Notes under the pieces: generated by a model
Told to the model about the DNA's origin: nothing
What the model saw: only the letters and a program-made list of their open reading frames with translations
The model's database searches: none
In this document: positions 11,601-22,400 of the stretch, piece after piece
Layout of the letters: every line of letters starts with the position of its first letter
Numbering within the stretch: the first letter of the stretch is position 1
DNA from: Liolophura sinensis
Taxonomy: Eukaryota > Mollusca > Polyplacophora > Chitonida > Chitonidae
Length of the DNA stretch: 64,000 bases
Reading direction: 5' to 3'
Assembly (NCBI RefSeq): GCF_032854445.1
Contig: NC_088304.1
Coordinates: forward strand, 7,761,704-7,825,703
Program-made: the position numbers and the translations under genes

Positions 11601-14600
11601 TGCCCAAGGTGAGGCCAGGTTAGAGAAGCTGTGGGCAGAAGCCACAAACAGAGAGTATGAACAAATGGTGGGGAGCATTGTCCCCAAGGTGAGGCCAGGT
11701 TAGAGAAGCTGAGGACAGAAGCCACAAACAGAGAGTATGAACAAATGGTGGGGAGCATTGTCCCCAAGGTGAGGCCAGGTTAGAGAAGCTGTGGGCAGAA
11801 GCCACAAACAGAGAGTATGAACAAATGGTGGGGAGCATTGTGCCCAAGGTGAGGCCAGGTTAGAGAAGTTGTGGGCAGAAGCCAAAAACAGAGAGTATGA
11901 ACAAATGGTGGGGAGCATTGTCCCCAAGGTGAGGCCAGGTTAGAGAAGTTGAGGGCAGAAGCCACAAACAGAGAGTTTGAACAAATGGTGGGGAGCATTG
12001 TGCCCAAGGTGAGGCCAGGTTAGAGAAGCTGTGGGCAGAAGCCACAAACAGAGAGTATGAACAAATGGTGGGGAGCATTGTGCCCAAGGTGAGGCCAGGT
12101 TAGAGAAGTTGAGGGCAGAAGCCACAAACAGAGAGTATGAACAAATGGTGGGGAGCATTGTCCCCAAGGTGAGGCCAGGTTAGAGAAGTTGAGGGCAGAA
12201 GCCACAAACAGAGAGTTTGAACAAATGGTGGGGAGCATTGTCCCCAAGGTGAGGCCAGGTTAGAGAAGTTGAGGGCAGAAGCCACAAACAGAGAGTATGA
12301 ACAAATGGTGGGGAGCATTGTGCCCAAGGTGAGGCCAGGTTAGAGAAGCTGTGGGCAGAAGCCACAAACAGAGAGTATGAACAAATGGTGGGGAGCATTG
12401 TGCCCAAGGTGAGGCCAGGTTAGAGAAGTTGTGGGCAGAAGCCAAAAACAGAGAGTATGAACAAATGGTGGGGAGCATTGTCCCCAAGGTGAGGCCAGGT
12501 TAGAGAAGCTGTGGGCAGAAGCCGCAGAGAGTATGATCAAATTATAAGAGCTCCTGTAGAAGTTTCACTGCGAAGTTGTCTGTGTATTCAGAACGGATTG
12601 TCAAATCAGTTTTACATGCCTGCTTCTGATTTTTGTTTGTCTACATCACTTCCATACAGTGAACTTATGTTGCATGTCTTATTTGTGAATTCTTAAAAGT
12701 ATCGTTTAAACAAAAATGGGATACAAAATCACTGGTAGCAAGCTCTAAGCAAAATCACTTTCACATTGAGAATTTTGGCTGTGCTAAGAAGTATCATGTG
12801 GTATAAGGAGTCATATTGATTTGGAAATCATTGAATCGCTTGGTTTTTTTTAGGAATTGGTTGAAAAAGATACTTTCAGATTCATTTACTTTACTTATTC
12901 CTGTGTTTTATTTTGATATTTATTTTCACCACGTACGCACGAATATTTCATTTAATGGCACTTTGAGAGTGGTGTTAAACAACAACTAGACAAATTAATA
13001 ATTAAATGGCAGGTGTAATTAAGTAAAGAGGAAACTGGAAGGAAAGTAGAGGAAACTATGGTACCTTGTCAGGTGCATGACAAACAACCTGACTTAAATC
13101 TCTCTGTTCATTCACCTGTGAGCTACAACCGGAAGCCATTAAATCACTTGGCCAGTTATAGCCCCTCCATTGTGTTTTTATACATGTACAAATCGGGATT
13201 CATCAGAAGGAATACACTCATTTACAGATGAGGACACAGTGTTTTACAATAGATGACGTATGAGCTCAAACTGTGTTGTTTTTAAAGCAAAAACCGTCAG
13301 TCTGATTATATGACTTGTGAAAAAAGTTTGGCAAATTTTGTTGATATTAATTTACCGATCAACTGTCTTATCATCCTCTAGAGGACAGACTTCCTCCCAA
13401 GCCATACGTGGGAAGGTCTGCCAGCAACCTGTGGATGGTTGTGGGTTTCCCATGGGCTGTGCTCAGTTTGCTCCCACCATAATGCTGTCCGCTGTCATAT
13501 AAGTGAAATATTCTTGAGTATGGTGTAAAACACCAGTCAAATAAATAAATCACCTCTTACCTGCAGGAATTTTTCAGATGCTCAGCTCCTCAATTCTCTC
13601 CATTGTCCGCCTTACCTTAATAACTTTTTGTGGAATGTCTTGCAGATGCCCAGTAAATCCGCTCAAGAGCAATAAAACAGTTCTAACTTGAAACTCTTTT
13701 ATTACACTTTATATCATAGGCGTTTGTGTGATTATTTCCTTTTGTTTGTTACAGTCAAGCCCCTTGGATTTCTCAATTGGGGAAGATGGTGAGTGGTCAG
13801 TTAGGCCAGTTCCACATTCTGTGTAATGCATGTGATCAACTTTTTAACTCATCTTTGGGGCAAAGATAGATCTGGCAACAAGATAAACTTAGCTCTGCCC
13901 CCCTACCCCACCCCGCTCTTCCCAGTCTAACAAGCCAAAAACAAATAAAATGGAGATCATCATGTTTGTTCCTGTCTGTTACATGTATATACTCTTATAT
14001 TTTTATTATATTGGCCTAGCATCATCATCAAGTCTAGTGCAAATAAAAGACACCAACCTAAAGACTTGCTTTCCGCACCCACTGCACCACCACCATACAT
14101 CCCCACTCAAATAGAACAGATATATTTCAGCCATGAAAGCTTCCACGGTACAAGCTCTACTGCTCCACTATGAAGCAGGACATGCACAACTACATGTAGC
14201 TGCTCCACATGGCGGCACGCCCGAGAAGCATTTACTATGGAAGCGTTTATGTCTATAATATATCTATACTAATTTGCGTAGGGACGTATGGTGGCAGTAC
14301 GGTGGGTTCAGAAAGCAGCTCTTTAGGTTGGTGTCTTTTATTTCCACTAGACTTGTTCAATAACAAAGAGAATCGGCCTGGAACTTTGTTGAGTACGAAA
14401 TTAATACTGTTAGCATTGAGACTCCATCGACGTCAGGCCAACGACATTAAGAAAAGGAGTTGGAATCTTTCAGGGCTATCTCTTTTTATGTCTCTTTTCC
14501 TTGTAGTCAAGGCCATAAACAGACAGATGACAGCTGTGTTTAACTTCGTCATCACTGTTGTGGCAGCGTTTATGTTTGGTTACAAAGGCTCCGAGTTGTT

Positions 14601-15823
14601 GTTGGGTGTCTCCAATGTTGCTCAGGTTAGTATGTCCACAAGTCTGAATCCCTGTCTGCTTTATAGGTAAACTGTTGGCTGGTATCTCCAGGTTGATGGA
14701 GAAGGCGATCAGATGCTAACCACACATATTATTGGCTTTGTTTAAAGTCACTTAAAAAGAACACTAAACTGCACTGGAATCAGTCTTCCTTTTTCATTTG
14801 GACATAGATTTTTTGGGAAGTTAAGCCATTGTTGTGACGTCTCACCATTGTTGTAGCTGTGGATTATTTTTCACGAATCCACATGTGGAAGTCTGGATTT
14901 GTTGTGTAACACTTCAGCTGTGTCTCTTAAGGAATCAGTTCTGCCTGTGGGCTTGTAGCTTTTATAGACTATATTCAACCAATTGTCTCACAAACAACTT
15001 GTCAGTGATTTGAACCCAAATACTGCTGCTTGACACACGGTCATCTGTCTGACTGAGTTATTAGGGCAGGCTATACAGGTTTGGTGTTTTAAGGGACTAC
15101 GATGTTAACCATAACAGAACACAAACATCAGCGAGTAATCTATGAGCCTGCTTGCGTACAAGCTCACCTATATAGTGTAAGTCCATATCACCCGTCCCAA
15201 AGGACACCCAGAAGCAATTTGTTGAGTAGTTCATAAAAGATGCTTTTTGCAGGTTGATTGAAAGTGTGTTGTATTTCCAAAAAGGAAATGTCCGTCAGGA
15301 GTTTATACACTTGACCCTTTGTCTCTAAATGCAGTTGCAAACTTACAACTAATGCGTACAATGTCGCACCAGAATATTCTACTCGGTTTGCTATCTTCAC
15401 TTTGCACAAGAAATGAGCAATGAAATAGTTCATCCTTTGTCATTACTTCAAAGTTAGACTTTAAGTGAGGAGGTTTGTCAGGTACTTAGCAAGGTTTGAT
15501 GGTTTCCTCCAGCTTACGCCTAATATCTGCCATTGATATGCCTGACTGGCCTTACACAGAATGAAAACTTACTCAGTAGTCCGTATAAAACACCAATAAA
15601 ATGAATAAATAAATCTATACTTAATATTTGTTTTGTTTATATATTTTATGCGTTTCCTACAATGTAAACGAATATATTAAATTAAAAGGTATCTATATCT
15701 GTATAGAAAGTAACTACAGTGTATTTCTGTTTCTTTTTCTTTCAGAAACTGACATATGGACTGGTTTTAGGGATGGCAGTGTTTTTTGCAGATCTGTACT
15801 TTTTAGTTAAACACACAAAATGA
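8618..15823 (+). CDS. TMEM199: TMEM199 / VMA12 homologue, V-ATPase assembly factor, complete (194 aa)
   Basis: ER membrane protein that helps assemble the V-ATPase V0 sector. Exons: 8618-8807, 9454-9527, 11439-11528, 13755-13788, 14507-14625 and 15746-15823 (stop TGA 15821-15823). Phases 1,0,0,1,0 agree and all introns are GT-AG. Exon 2 encodes KKVYIHELLKGSDVHLPSVD, matching the conserved LYLHELLEGSE region of human TMEM199. Exon 3 encodes PELEARLERLRTEAANREYE. Exon 5 holds membrane segment 1 (AVFNFVITVVAAFMFGY) and exon 6 segment 2 (LTYGLVLGMAVFFADLYFLV), with a short KHTK tail. Length is close to the human protein (about 208 aa). I chose the ATG at 8618 because it has a good context (AAGATGG) and gives a family-like length. 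Introns 2 and 3 contain large tandem arrays. Confidence 0.95.
9962..10763. repeat. 35-bp tandem array, about 23 copies, TMEM199 intron 2
   Basis: Near-perfect 35-bp units built around GTGAATGTCATTCTCTCACC followed by TGTGCTATTATT, with only scattered substitutions and no visible indels. Unlike the intron 3 array it does not touch an exon: it starts 434 bp after exon 2. On the reverse strand each unit carries CACAG/GTGAGA, a strong 5' splice-site match, but no gene is evident on that strand. Confidence 0.97.
11529..12532 (+). repeat. 80-bp minisatellite of exon 3 plus its 5' splice site, TMEM199 intron 3
   Basis: The donor GTGAGG of exon 3 at 11529 recurs at exact 80-bp steps (11609, 11689 and so on to 12489), giving 13 donors. 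Each unit is GTGAGGCCAGG plus a 69-nt copy of the exon end (from TTAGAGAAG to CCCAAG). A final partial copy ends near 12532. Copies differ at a few recurring positions (CTGTGGGC/TTGAGGGC, TGCCC/TCCCC). None has a stop or indel inside the 23 exon-derived codons. No copy has a pyrimidine-tract acceptor, so they should not be spliced in as exons. Reading past the first donor meets TAG after four codons (V-R-P-G-stop). Confidence 0.97.
13375..13550 (+). mobile_element. MetaSINE-like element, 5'-truncated
   Basis: Body motifs are GGTCTGCCAGCAACCTG, CCCACCATAATGCTG and AAGTGAAATATTCTTGAGTA, with an AAACACCAGTCAAATAAATA tail. The same body is shared by more than a dozen copies in the window, the most complete at 52490-52746. 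It lies in TMEM199 intron 3. The name MetaSINE is from memory and needs a Repbase comparison. Confidence 0.8.
14030..14355. mobile_element. Foldback element, arms of about 75-100 bp, TMEM199 intron 4
   Basis: The left arm begins at 14030 with AAGTCTAGTGCAAATAAAAG and continues with ACACCAACCTAAAGA. The right arm, ending near 14355, is its imperfect reverse complement (TTTAGGTTGGTGTCTTTTAT, then CCACTAGACTT). Homology weakens towards the centre. Probably a non-autonomous DNA transposon; no clear target-site duplication. Confidence 0.75.
15465..15615 (+). mobile_element. Diverged MetaSINE-like fragment
   Basis: Contains GTTTGTCAGGTACTTAGCAAGG, a tract like the family's TTTCCTCC region, and a tail AAAACACCAATAAAATGAATAAATAAAT. 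It lies in TMEM199 intron 5, about 130 bp before exon 6. A similar block, without a clear tail, lies at 16080-16260. Confidence 0.5.
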
Positions 15824-18800
15824 CCAAAGTGGAATTGTCCATCAACTGTAAATTAGTTATTGCTACAATATGATACAGTTTCCCTGGATAATAGTCTGTC
15901 AGATTCAGACAAGTGTTAGTAGCTCTTTGCTGGAGAAATGAGCTGTTAAGACCAGTGTGCAGTGCAAGTAGGTCAATTGCAAATCAAAGTTGGCAATATT
16001 ATATTTGAGTATTTCTTTTTCTAATGAAGGTAAGTTAATTTGTATCAGATTAACTATTCATTCACAAATCAAACCCTTGACCAAGGAGGTCATCTGTTTG
16101 AATTCAGTTCTCGCTTTTTTGCCTGCGGCTTAGAGTCACAAAGTTTGTCAGGTATTTCGCGAAGGTGGGTGATTTACCCGTGGACAGTCCTATTTCCTCC
16201 ATCGATAAGCCTTAATCATATCCTGTATCAAACTGAAAAACAAGAAGGGTTTCACTGAAGGAAAGAACTAATGTCTACTGCTTGACAAATGAGGTTTATG
16301 TTAAATGTTAAAATCTCTTCAAAATACATAAATTAACTAATAAAAATGTAAACAGTTTTCTTCTCTTTTTTTTAACCATTAAAGTATAAATGTAGAATTT
16401 TAAAATTAAAAAGATGCTTCATGCTGCCTAATTTCATCATTTGTGTAATTTTGTCTCATTTGTTTTTTATTTTCATGCTGAGTCATGACCTGAATCTCAC
16501 TTCATGCACTTATGATTCTATGTTTTGCAAATTCACAAGAGTTCCAAAAAATTCAAAATTCCACTTGAAAAAACTATGCTTTACTATGCAGAAACTGGAG
16601 GGCATGACTTTGATATTCAACATAAACTCAACAATTGTCATTTCCTTAATTCTTCCAATTTGGGAACAGATATTAGTAGTGCTGAAAGCAGAATAAATAT
16701 TATATTTTTTCCCAGCTTTTTGGGAATGTAAAGATATGAGTGTGTTGTTCATTAGATGGTCTAACTAGAAAGAGAGGCTAAATATTCCTGCTACAGCTAC
16801 ATGTATATTAGTTAAAGAGAGGAGACCAGGTGACCCAAAAACTAGAAGAAATACGGTAGTCCGAGTAACTCTAAATCTTCAGCTTATTCAACGACTAAAT
16901 CACTTTTTTCAGTGGAATTTATGCATACAATTATTATGAAAATGACCCTAAGCATGATTTGTTTTTGACAATAAGGATGCAAGCTTCATAAAAACTGTGC
17001 AAATTATTTCTCTGCACCCCATAGTTCTTTCAGAATGTTTCAAAATATTGGTCACAGAGGCGAGTGAAAAAGTTGAAGAATAAGTTTATGTTTGTGATGT
17101 TTTATTCAATTGAAGTGTGTGCCATGGAATGTATTCAGCTAGTTATGAAGGCATGATTAAAGTGATTATTTGTTTATAGTACGTGTATTTATTGATCAGG
17201 TTTTCTCATACAGCACATCTCTTTCATGTTTGATTTCCATTAGTGCACAACACGCACAAAACTTACATGTATTGAATGAACACTTTAATATTTGTGCAAA
17301 TTGTGTTTATATGCTCTGTATTCAACGCAGTAATAAACTGTATATTTTCACTTTCACATTTTTCTGTGCTTTATATTTTATTTCTTTATCTAAATTGTTG
17401 AAAAATCAACAATGTGAAACCTCCAACTTTTCACTTCTCAGTGCCTTGTAGTTTTTAGACAATTTTGGGCCAAGAGAAGGCCAAATCAATAGAGTAGATA
17501 GTTTCAACATCCAGAGATGTCCTGTGAAGTTGATTATAGCAAAGGCGTACAAATCTGTGCATTTTAAGATGGCAAGTATATTCAGTAATCAGAATTATCC
17601 ACAAAGATGATGATTTTTATCACCTGATTTACCTTCTGAATATTTCCAGGAAAATGACTTTTTGTAATGGATAATTTTCACTGTATATATCCATCAGTCA
17701 TAAAGTGTTCTGATTTGCTCCAGCCTGCTGTAAAGGGGTAACACTCTCGAAACTCTCGTATTCTGCTTGTTGCATCTGCTACTGTATATTATTTTGTTTT
17801 GATCTATTCTATGAGACGTTGGCTTTGACGCGAAATAAGATTAAGGGGAGACAATTTAGTCGAAGTCAGGGGGGATAAGTCTGCAGTCTTGTGACGTAAT
17901 TTTAATAAATGTCTGCCGACTCTGACACGGTGAGAGCTTTGATGGCTTCAGTCGTCGGGTTCTTGCGATGAATAAGTCAGGAATATTTTGTCAGCTTTTG
18001 ATAACTTGTGCATGTTTTGCAAGTACACCCAGTGAGGGAAACTGGCCGATATCCAAGGTGTTGCAGTTGTTGGTACAGAAAAAGACATCTATGGAGGGCA
18101 CGGGATCCCGGGGTTGGCGGACATTCGCAATATACTGGGTAGCCCTGAAAGACTCCACCTGTTTTTCTTATACTGGACTAGAAAAAGAAAAGGAGTTGGA
18201 GTCTTTTGGGCTGTTATCTGGGGTGACTTATAGGTCAACCGGCAACTTAAACTATCCAGTCCTGTATATTATGTAGACCACTACATGAATACAGAGAACC
18301 TTGCTCAAACTGAAATCAAGAGGTGGTACTGTTACATATACCTCAGGCACTCAGGTTTTAAAACTCACATTTAAATGTGAAAAATCCTTTGAAAACCAAT
18401 CAAATTGTTGAATAAATGAAACAAAGTAAGAATCATAGGCCTACCAATGAACGACCCTATACATACATGAACACACAGGAGCAAAATACTTGTATATCAG
18501 TCTCTGGAAAGCCAGAGTTCAATCCTGATTCAGGTCACAGCTAGGCCTCTAATGCCTCTCTCGTTTGCTCAAATATTCAGTGATAATTGGTGATTATCAA
18601 ATATTTACATGAGGGTAAGACACTGCAGGTCCTGGGCCACCCTGTTTTAAAATTCAGCGTCATATTCCACTGAGGCAGCACTTTCCTTAGGTACAGTACT
18701 GTAGCAGGCCTACTGATCATGGTATACTGATTGATGAAGAAATACAGAGTAAAGGCTTAAAAGCGAAACTGGGTGAAATGTCACAGATACCATTCAGAAA

Positions 18801-19465
18801 AGGCCTGTTGTCAATAAATCCATGTCTGTAATGGAATAAGTTACCCACCTCCCACTGAAATCTACCATGAACTAAATACTTAATATTATCTTGTTTTGGA
18901 TTTTGGCTGAATTGCCCTGCCCCCCACCCCACTAATTTTCGCTAGTTTAGTCATGTCAGTACTGGTAACTCACTGTGCATCAGCTTACCAATATCAGAAA
19001 TATAACACAGTATCTCTAATTACCACGTGCCAAATACAGCTTTTTGATTTGAGAATTTTTTTAGGACACGAAATTGGAATAAAACCTTTTCATGGATTAA
19101 GAAACCTGAAATTAATGCCCTTTACACCAAATTATAGTGCCACAATTACTTATAAATCCTTGTAGAGACAATAACCTTGACTACAGGAATTTTTACAAAC
19201 TTTTGAGTTAAATTTATCAGGTAATATTCTTTATAATTTGGGCTATTTAAACATATGCTGTAATTTGGGAACCTCTAAAAGGTATCAAAATACCCTTGTA
19301 CTGGGCACTGAATACCTTATCATTTTGATGACTACAAGGAGCTAGGCACCATTGGGATAAATTGATATCACTTTATAATTATTAATTTCAGTGAATCTTA
19401 CTGTCTTAGATATGAAGATATAAGGAGGGTTATAGTTTTCATGTGAGGATTTTACAAGACACAGC
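15824..19465. other. TMEM199-FN3K intergenic region and probable 3' UTR
   Basis: No conserved coding exon found. It starts with the TMEM199 3' UTR; an AATAAA at 16339-16344 is one possible poly(A) signal, but others follow. It holds a MITE at 16643-16856. A CRE-like TGACGTAA (17892-17899) is followed by a small ATG-donor segment at 17909-17929 that could be a 5' exon. The open frame at 17968-18276 has no recognisable similarity. Confidence 0.5.
16643..16856. mobile_element. MITE, copy 1 (TA-flanked on the right, about 214 bp)
   Basis: Shares TTAGTAGTGCTGAAAGCA, ATTCCTGCTACAG and ACATGTATATT with the copy at 21593-21807. Its ends are imperfect inverted repeats: left CCTTAATTCTTCCAATTTGG, right the complement of CCGTATTTCTTCTAGTTTTT. 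TA follows on the right; the left duplication is unclear. Confidence 0.75.
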
Positions 19466-22400
19466 ATGGAGGAGGTGATTAAGGAGGCTCTGGGGACACA
19501 GACTCTAACTCGGCTGGGGGTGGGAGGGTCAGGCTGTATCAACAAAGGAGAGGGCTATCAGACTGACCAGGGGAAAGTCTTCATCAAAGAAAACTCAGCA
19601 AAAGGCGTAAGTTGCTATTACATTTATATGCAAACATGCATTTTGTTTCCACCAGATGCATACTTATATGTCATCTTCACCTATTTATGAACAGTTAAGA
19701 TTTTCATGAGAAACTTTTAAAGTCAAGTTTACCTTTTTTTATTTATCTAACACCACAAGTTGGCTGCATCTATTTGAAAATGAGATGGTATTTCAAGACA
19801 AAGGTCTGATAGATTCATCAAATTTATGAATTGCTAATTTTGTTTTAAAGTGTGCAGCTTTTAGTTCCCTTCCCCTATGATACTGACAAGTGCTGTATGA
19901 GGACGTATTCTTGAAATCAGGGTTCAACATCAGTCACTCATTTTCAAATGGTCTGTCAGAAGCACTTACTCTGTAGGTCTGTACGCTTAAAAGACCGTAC
20001 ATACATGGAAATGGGAAATTTAAGTCCTGTGTATTGACATTTTCAGGGACCTTAGGTTGCTCGGTCGCTCGTCTTCTGTTTGTCCTCCACATAACTATTT
20101 TGTTCTCCTCATCACTATTTTGTCCTCATCACTCTTTCGTCCTTCTCATCACTATTTTGTCCTCATCACTATTTCGTCCTCCTCATCACTTTTTTGTCCT
20201 TGTCACTATTTCGTCCTCCTCGTCACTATTTTGTCCTCTTCGTCACTATTTTGTCCATTCAGTGGTAATTATTTTCCAGGCAAGACAGATGTTTGATGGA
20301 GAATTTGAAAGTTTGAAAGCTCTCCACTCCACACAGACCGTAAAAGTGCCTCAGCCTGTAAAGGTACATGAGATATAAAGATAACCTAGTTTGTGAGTTC
20401 AGCCGTGTAGTCAAGAAGACTTACTTATTTATTTATTTCATTGGTATTTTACGCCATGCTTAAGAATATACAGCTTATACGACATTGCCCAGCAGCCAGC
20501 ATTGTGGTGGGAGGAAACCCATGATCATCCGCAGGTTGCTGACAGACCTGTCCATGTACAAGAAGACTTATACGTGGCTAGCTATCATGATAAGGCAAGC
20601 TGTATTAGTTAGTATTTTTTTATGTCTGCACCAGTTCTTTTTGAAGCGGGCCATGGTAGGGGTCATTGGTTTTAGCCTTTTGTATCATTGGAACACAGAA
20701 GTTGCCGGTTCAAATCTGGTTAGGACAGAATTTGTAGATTCCACTGCTTTCACAACTTTTGAAGCCTTGGTGGCGTTAAGCAGTGCTCCTATGGCTATTT
20801 GCGCTGTCTAATGTTTGTTGAACATCACTTGTCTTCCACCAAGATGGTGTGCATATCTGTAGTTCATGGGTAACTTGCCAGAAGTCGATGGTTTTCTTCA
20901 CCCATAAAACTGATTTCCATCGTAAAAGTGTAAAATTCTTGAGCATGGCATTAAATAACAATCAGATAAATTAATCATATTCTATTGTTGGTATTTTATG
21001 GATTGGTTAAAATAAAGGTTGAAGACATTGGACGAAGTGATAGGCAACCATAACTCATACAGCTGCATACATGGGGAGATCCTTCAGCAACCTTCAGAAG
21101 ATAGTAGGCTTCACATGTGCTTTTCTTGGTTTCCTCCTACCTCAAGTAATATATGTAAAATATTCTTCAGTACAATGTTAAATGCCAATTAAATAAACAA
21201 ATAAATATATGCCTCTGCTGTTTATGCCTAGGTGATTGACAAGCCAGGGGGCGGGGCATTGTTGGTGGCAGAATTCATGGATATGGGTCATGGCCTGTCA
21301 AAATTTTCAGCTCTGCTCGGGAAGCAGCTGGCCAGGTAATTATACTGTCCCTTGTTAGAAGCATAATCATCACTGATTAGCTGCTAGTTGCTGAATGAGG
21401 TACATATAATTCCAGACTTTGCTGTGTTTCAATTAAGGTAGTGTGGAACTTCAGAGGTTTTAACCCAGGATCCCCTATCTGCCCTGTCAACCAGTCAGTA
21501 GTGATTCTGGAAATCTGTAAACTTTCCTCACAGTTGCACATCTAATCTTTTGAAATGGAATTTGAACAGCACAATGCTTAGGATTAGGGGTACCCTAATT
21601 CGTCTAGTTTTTAGGACAGATATTAGTAGTGCTGAAAGCAAAGAATTACATTTCTCCCCTAGTTTTATGGAAAAATAAAGATATGAATTATTGTTCATTA
21701 AATGGACTAACTGTGCAACAAAAAGAAACTACATATTCCTGCTACAGTTACATGTATATTGGCTAAAAAGAGCAGACCAGGTGTCCCAAGAATTAGAAGA
21801 ATTGGGGTATTTATTTTATTTATTTATTAGATAGGTGTTTTATGCCGTACTCAAGAATAATTCACTTATACAAAGGCAGCCAGCGTTATGGTGGGAGGAA
21901 ATCCGGCAGAACCAGGGGGAAAACCCACAAACATCCGCAGGTTGGGATATTTATTTATTGGTTCCCTGCCTCTACGCCATCCATGTGTCTGTCTTGAAAC
22001 AGTTTTCCAGACTTTCTATCAAATCAGTTTATTATTCTGAATTGAAACTTTGTACATGGACAGGGCTCCAACAAGACAAATTATGGATCAAATTTGAGTT
22101 TCAGATCATGACTTTTCACCAAATTTTTTGCTGTTCTTGTTCTCACACTGTAAACATACATATAGCTGTTTATTCTGACAATTCAAACTACATGTAGCGT
22201 CAGAATGCTCATTTACGTGAGGCTCAACCAAGCTCAGGAATTTGTGGACGGGTTATTATTTAATTAGCTGTAATCAGTCCTGTCTGACATCAACCTGCAG
22301 ATAGCCATGAGTTTTCTCCAGTTTCCTCCCACAATAATGCTGGCCGCCCTCATATAAGTGAAATACTCTTGACCAATCAAATAAATAAATAAATAATTAA

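Noticed and set aside
11529-12532. The exon 3 copies as mutually exclusive or cassette exons
   Set aside because: No copy has a polypyrimidine tract or an acceptor that keeps the frame; the nearest AG gives a frameshift and a stop.
11460-12540. Series of 75-codon minus-strand frames at 80-bp steps
   Set aside because: Shadows of the 80-bp array; each is the same antisense reading of exon 3 copies.
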